Of a DNA stretch of 20,000 nucleotides, positions 17,200 through 20,000 are shown piece by piece. Position 1 is the first letter of the stretch. Every line of letters starts with the position of its first letter. This DNA is from Chrysomallon squamiferum (taxonomy: Eukaryota > Mollusca > Gastropoda > Neomphalida > Peltospiridae): positions 4,440,387 through 4,460,386 of the forward strand of contig CM022666.1 of NCBI GenBank assembly GCA_012295275.1, written 5' to 3'. A program made the position numbers and the translations under genes. The notes below the pieces were generated by a model, which saw nothing but the letters and a program-made list of their open reading frames with translations, was not told where the DNA came from and did no database searches.

Positions 17200-17575
17200 A
17201 TATCGTTTTGAAAATGGTCAAAAAATCTAACAAACGAAACCAAACCACACCCACACAAAACATTCCACTTTCGCCTAATAACAACAAAATACTGAAACAC
17301 ATCAAAAATCTGCTTTCGACATTAAATTTGTGAGAAAGTTGAAAAAAAACGATACCTTGAGGCAATAACTGGGCTGTTTGATTGATGTTACGATTTTTAG
17401 AAAATGGGAAAAAAGGGTGAAATTCAACACAAAACCTTCGCTTAAATTGGCAAGGAAATTAGTTTTTGAGATGGCATATCACATCTGATGGAAGCATAGA
17501 TTCGAGCTGCGTCACTAGTAATATTGCATGTCATTCTTTCAAACAAATTACCCGTATGTAAGCTTACACAAGAAA
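17200..17575. other. repeat-poor island with retained CpG
   Basis: About ten CpGs in roughly 360 bases, against almost none in the preceding 600. It includes CCAAACCACACCCACAC and GAGCTGCGTCACTAG. Minus-strand open frame 17126-17365 runs from the island into a purine tract and has a Phe-rich tail; it is not convincing. Candidate conserved non-coding element. Confidence 0.35.
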
Positions 17576-17605
17576 TGTAAAAAAGATATTGTTTCCATCA
17601 GAAAA

Positions 17606-17606
<1 letters not shown>

Positions 17607-17677
<71 letters not shown>
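17607..17677 (+). repeat. (GA)n microsatellite
   Basis: An uninterrupted GA array of about 70 bases. It is a perfect mirror repeat of purines and could form triplex DNA. The minus-strand Ser-Leu frame is an artefact. Confidence 0.97.
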
Positions 17678-17679
<2 letters not shown>

Positions 17680-17699
17680 AAACAAAAAAATTGACGATA

Positions 17700-17960
17700 C
17701 TAATAAGAACATCAATAATATATATTAATAACGATGATGATATTGATGATGATGATGATATTGATGAAAGTATGATAAAGATTATACTGATATATTTTTT
17801 GATGATGGCAATGATCAAAATAATGATGTTGCTGCTATAATTTTTGTTATCATCATCATCATCATCTTTATTACTATTATTTTTATTATTATTATCACTA
17901 TCATCATGTTTATTATTTTCATTATTATAATTATAAATATCATCCTCATCATTTTAATTT
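17700..17960. repeat. (GAT)n followed by inverted (ATC)n
   Basis: GATGATGAT-rich sequence at about 17730-17766 and (ATC)n at about 17849-17868, with further TCATCA to 17955. The two arrays are reverse complements separated by about 85 bases and could pair as a long imperfect hairpin. Confidence 0.8.
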
Positions 17961-17979
17961 GTTTTTGCTCAGTTTAACA

Positions 17980-18059
17980 AAAATTATATATATATATATA
18001 TTTTTTTTTACCAGAATAAAAAAAATCCATATCAGTTAAAAAAAAAAAATAAAAGTAAA
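17980..18059. repeat. (TA)n, poly-T and poly-A
   Basis: (TA)n at 17985-18001, poly-T at 18001-18009 and poly-A at about 18039-18048. Nothing else is visible. Confidence 0.85.
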
Positions 18060-18420
18060 TCTTTATTTAATCACAAATATCTCTCGCCCTTTCTCCTTTT
18101 CAAGTCACAAACATGTACACAAGCCTAACATACCAACAACAAATCGTAGTCATGGCAACAAGCTCATGGAAACCAATTACAGCTTCCTGTCTGCTGGGTA
18201 ATGATAAATGATAAAGTGATGCTCATTCTAAATAAAAGCCAGTCCAAATCTCAATAAACTGTATGAACTGAGATAATTCATGTAATGTTTGTATGGCTTG
18301 ATTAACGGTGAAAGTGAAAGTAACTATTTCTGGAAAATCCCGGATTACCACTGAGCCAGTAATTGGTTGTGTGTAAATCGGGAGCTTGTGAATATCACTG
18401 TGAACTGGTACCAGAATAAA
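18060..18420. promoter_or_regulatory. repeat-poor island with RFX-like site
   Basis: Non-repetitive sequence of balanced composition. It contains an X-box-like site (18146-18159), CCAATTA close behind (18174), and ATGATAAATGATAAAGTGATG nearby in two overlapping parts. It has about five CpGs. No coding frame is convincing; the one from 18367 soon runs into poly-Lys from a poly-A. Candidate enhancer or conserved element. Confidence 0.4.
18146..18159 (+). promoter_or_regulatory. RFX X-box-like site 1
   Basis: GTAGTCATGGCAAC matches the palindromic RFX consensus GTTGCCATGGCAAC at 12 of 14 positions, with a complete CATGGCAAC half. RFX factors control ciliary and neuronal genes across animals. 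Binding is inference. Confidence 0.35.
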
Positions 18421-18421
18421 G

Positions 18422-18700
18422 GAAATTGGAAAAAAAGAAAAAAAAAAAAAAAAAAAAAAATGAAAAGGAAGAAGAATGAAGGAAGGAAGGAAGGTAAGAA
18501 AAAGAAAAGAAAGGACAAATGTTTAATATTTTTTTTTTTTTTGGATAACATAATATATATATATAAATCAAAATAATAAATAAATCAAAATAAATAAATA
18601 AAGAAAGAAAGAAAGAAAGAAAGAAGAAGAAGAAGAAAGGAAGAAAAAAGAAGAAGAAATAGAAGAAGAAGAAGAAGAAAAGAAGAAGAAGAAGTACATT
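18422..18700 (+). repeat. purine-rich tract: poly-A, GGAA, AAAT, GAAA and GAA repeats
   Basis: Poly-A at about 18439-18460, (GGAA)n at 18477-18493, poly-T at 18530-18541, (AAAT)n at about 18575-18602, (GAAA)n at 18600-18625 and (GAA)n to 18694. Lys-rich plus-strand and Phe/Leu-rich minus-strand frames are translations of these. Confidence 0.9.
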
Positions 18701-18739
18701 TTATGTATCTCTTACAGAACAGTCACCATGATGAATTTC

Positions 18740-18753
18740 ATTGCTATGGTTAC
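18740..18753 (-). promoter_or_regulatory. RFX X-box-like site 2
   Basis: Read on the minus strand the site is GTAACCATAGCAAT. Against the consensus GTTRCCATRGYAAC it agrees at 12 of 14 positions. A weaker half-site, GTCACCATG, lies just upstream at 18722-18730. It is about 590 bases from site 1. Confidence 0.35.
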
Positions 18754-18914
18754 GTTCATATGAAATTTGAAAAACATATTTTCTACAGTTGTTTTTTGTT
18801 TTAAAAAATATCATTTAAAAAATATGTTTAACTTACCCAATCTTCCTTTTTCCCTGTTATCTGAAAAATACAAATAAAAACAATTAAAAATTAACAAAAA
18901 AATTGCTATACTAA

Positions 18915-19015
18915 AACAGAAAAGAGACACACATACACACACAAATACACATATACATACACAAATACACATATACATACATACAGACATACACTGTCAC
19001 ATACACATGGTTAAT
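18915..19015. repeat. imperfect ACAC/ATAC repeat
   Basis: CA and ATAC repeats of about 90 bases. ACAAATACACATATACATAC occurs twice in tandem (about 18941 and 18961), 20 bases apart, followed by ATACAGACATAC. Confidence 0.85.
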
Positions 19016-19455
19016 TATAAATAAACAAAATAAAAACCTTTAAATTTTTGTTTTATACAAATTCACAATCACACAGAAAAAGCAAGTCTAGACAAGCTTT
19101 TCATTAAAAATAAGTTTTTGAAAATGTTCAGAACAGTAATTTTAGTCATTCAATAGAACAAATGAATTTTACATTCTAACACTGAACAAATGATTCACAT
19201 GATGTGAAAACATGTCAGAAATTTAATAATGAGTAACTTGCAAAAGATTAGCTCACCTTATATGATGAAAACCAGTAGTTAAAAACAACCCATATTATAA
19301 ATAAAACTTACAATTCCCAAATATTAGATAGAGAAAACATAAAATAGAAGAAAAAAAAATCCTAAAACATTTACATTCAGATCTAAACATTTAACCAGCA
19401 GAGGCTCTGGGCAAAATGTTTTAAAACTCAGTTTTATCTGAAAATAGGTTTACTT
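19016..19455. other. AT-rich stretch with a 15-bp palindrome
   Basis: No gene or repeat family is recognised. TTCACATGATGTGAA at 19194-19208 is a perfect inverted repeat of seven bases around a single G. The rest is ordinary AT-rich sequence. Confidence 0.45.
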
Positions 19456-19459
19456 TTTA

Positions 19460-19872
19460 TTAGGAAAGAAAGAAAGAAAGAAGGAAAAAGAATGGAATGC
19501 AGAAAAGATTTGAAATGAATGAAAGAAAAAGAAGGAAAGAAAACAAAAAAGAGAAAAGAAAAACTGAAAGGGAGGAAAGACAGAATGAATGAAGGAATTA
19601 AGGTTAAAAAAAGAAAGAAAAAAAGAGAAATAAAAAGCAGGAAAAAAGAGGAATGATAGAAAACAAAAAAGGAAAGAAATAGAAAGAAAAGAAAGAAAGG
19701 AAGAAAAAAAGAAAGAAAGAAAGAAAGAAAAAAGAAATAAAAAGCAGGAAAAAAGAAGAATGATAGAAAACAAAAAAGGAAAGAAATAGAAAGAAAAGAA
19801 AGAAAGGAAGAAAAGAAAGAAAGAAAGAAAGAAAAAAAAAAAAGAAAGAAAGAAAGAAAGAAAGAAAGAAAA
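19460..19872 (+). repeat. (GAAA)n-rich tract with a 107-bp duplication
   Basis: About 410 bases of GAAA, GGAA and AAAG purine sequence. 19626-19706 recurs at 19733-19813 with a 107-base offset and, by eye, one mismatch over about 81 bases; the shared block includes TAAAAAGCAGG and GAATGATAGAAAAC. The near-identity implies a recent tandem duplication. The tract ends in regular (GAAA)n at 19841-19872. The minus-strand Phe/Ser-rich frame is an artefact. Confidence 0.9.
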
Positions 19873-19899
19873 TTAAATTATTATCAAATATCTGGGGAA

Positions 19900-20000
19900 A
19901 AAAAACCGACGTGGAGATTTGAACCGAGAGATCACTGTACCAATCTCAAACACAATTATGGGACTTAATAAGACTTTGACACCAACGTACTAAACAAGTT
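19900..20000 (-). mobile_element. possible tRNA-derived SINE head fragment
   Basis: On the minus strand GGTTCAAATCT (19915-19925) matches the pol III B box GGTTCRANNCC at ten of 11 positions. TGGTACAGTGA (19932-19942) resembles the A box TGGCNNAGTGG, but the two are only about six bases apart, far closer than in a tRNA, so an internal deletion or chance must be invoked. T-stem pairing is poor, excluding an intact tRNA. Downstream on the same strand come CACGTCGG, poly-T and, after about 30 bases, the (CTTT)n tract, as in SINEs with a microsatellite tail. The element is cut by the window end or decayed. Confidence 0.35.

Overview
The window looks like nuclear DNA of an animal, most likely a mollusc and quite possibly a cephalopod. 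It is strongly AT-rich, holds no convincing protein-coding gene, and is saturated with long microsatellites: (GA)n, (TG)n/(CA)n, (TA)n, (TTA)n, (GAT)n, (AAAT)n and (GAAA)n, plus poly-A and poly-T runs. It also carries a tandem array whose kernel, AGTTATCTCCCCTTA, belongs to a motif I remember as very common in mollusc non-coding DNA. That assignment rests on memory and texture, not on a database search. No rRNA, intact tRNA, CRISPR array, retrotransposon polymerase or transposase can be read. The open frames present are translations of simple repeats or short chance frames.

Two kinds of sequence alternate. The first is a series of decayed tandem arrays with different unit sizes: about 52 bp (286-1255), 22 bp (1305-1672), about 130 bp (2270-3790), a thrice-repeated CTTTA/TAAAG element (6696-6869), about 130 bp (9180-9640), about 93 bp (10998-11165), 80-91 bp in alternating A/B types (12910-13530) and about 58 bp (16341-16560). 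Simple repeats run within and between them, some with higher-order duplications (8822-9133, 10078-10370, 19626-19813).

The second kind is a set of short islands that look single-copy and keep many CpG dinucleotides, while the DNA around them has almost none: 1-285, about 1673-2215, 4507-5035, 8357-8815, 9708-9940, 12480-12905, 13885-14245, 17200-17575 and 18060-18420. Several hold motif pairs: a GACGTC inverted repeat (4681-4703), a CCAAT pair inside an inverted repeat (12781-12831), an E-box cluster (13940-13998) and RFX/X-box-like sites (18146-18159 and 18740-18753). They are the best candidates for cis-regulatory or conserved non-coding elements, which suggests an intron or intergenic region near a regulated gene.

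The last 100 bases carry, on the minus strand, a tRNA-like B box (and a possible A box) followed by a (CTTT)n tract. This fits a fragment of a tRNA-derived SINE with a microsatellite at its tail. Related T-arm-like cores recur in the 2270-3790 array.
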